Under the pieces are notes generated by a model that saw nothing but the letters and a program-made list of their open reading frames with translations, did no database searches and was not told the origin of the DNA. A DNA stretch of 64,000 bases, from contig OZ038470.1 of assembly GCA_964036295.1 (NCBI GenBank), positions 13,707,578 to 13,771,577 on the forward strand, written 5' to 3'. A program made the translations under genes and the position numbers. Of this stretch, positions 63,500 through 64,000 are shown piece after piece. The stretch comes from Plumapathes pennacea (lineage: Eukaryota > Cnidaria > Anthozoa > Antipatharia > Myriopathidae). Position 1 is the stretch's first letter. Each line of letters opens with the position of its first letter.

Positions 63500-64000
63500 G
63501 AAGAATCATTTCCAAAATGATCACGTTTATACAAATGTATGATGCACGGTGAAGAAAATGGTGATGACCACGATGTTGATATAATGCTGGTGGAGTGGGT
63601 GATCGGTGACGATACTGGGAATAGGGGTATGTGGTTGATATGGGATGGTGATGGTAATAGCCATGGCGTCTGTGGAGTTAGGCGTGGTGATGGTGACAGT
63701 AGTGACAGTGATATAAACTCAAAGGGCCAATTTTTTAAACAAAGTCTAACTTAGACCTCCTGGTTTATCGCTAAATTGAAGTTTGTACAGACTCCGTAAA
63801 CTACTTTTTTTAGAACATATATCGACGTTGGCTCATAAAAACGACGTTTAGCCGTGGTCCAGCATGGCTATTGTTTGAACTATGTTTAGACCAGAGTTTT
63901 CTTAACCGTGGTGTAAACCTTGTTTAGAAAATCGACTTAAAGTCTTGGATCTGCCAAAAAAGCAAGGGGCATTTAAAGAATCCTCTGTCTGGAAAGCTGG
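63500..64000. other. Right edge, no gene recognised
   Basis: Contains a GATGGTGATG-rich low-complexity stretch (63548-63715) and part of a repeat starting GGGCCAATTTTTTAAACAAA near 63723, whose other end lies beyond the window. Confidence 0.5.

Overview
This 64 kb window is animal nuclear DNA: AT-rich, with multi-exon GT-AG genes and a dense load of short foldback and MITE-like repeats. An anthozoan cnidarian, probably a stony coral, fits best. That is an inference from an astacin protease carrying a C-terminal ShKT domain (an architecture known from cnidarian nematocyst proteins), a neighbouring astacin-MAM gene, and the repeat style. No species can be named from the sequence alone.

Left part (about 0.5-14.4 kb): a tandem, same-strand array of four small secreted-peptide genes, with the terminal exon of a probable fifth gene at the left edge. 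Each precursor has a signal peptide, an acidic spacer and one short cysteine loop of the form C-x-[FY]-G-R-C beside clusters of Arg/Lys. Coding is split by one intron just after the basic tail. I do not recognise this family; it is the best candidate here for an undescribed system. The ring size (six residues) equals that of vasopressin-like and urotensin-like hormones, but the sequence is not theirs.

Middle-left (18.1-28.1 kb): two tandem astacin metalloprotease genes on the + strand. The first ends in a Thr-rich linker and ShKT domain. The second ends in a MAM domain, one exon of which lacks a canonical AG acceptor. From 28.1 to 40.2 kb I see no convincing gene. That stretch is repeat-rich: a 74-bp satellite, a 170-bp satellite, long foldback elements and dispersed repeats.

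Right part (40.2-64 kb): conserved housekeeping genes. A Cab45/SDF4-like EF-hand protein of the secretory pathway (+) holds an intronless class A GPCR gene on the opposite strand inside its 6.3-kb third intron. SPCS1 (signal peptidase complex subunit 1, -) and WRAP73/WDR8 (+) stand head to head, 185 bp apart between their start codons. A small predicted single-pass membrane protein (-) ends the window. Introns carry MITEs, a tRNA-derived SINE and a heptanucleotide satellite.

All exon boundaries were read by eye from splice consensus, reading phase and family resemblance. No alignment or expression data were available.
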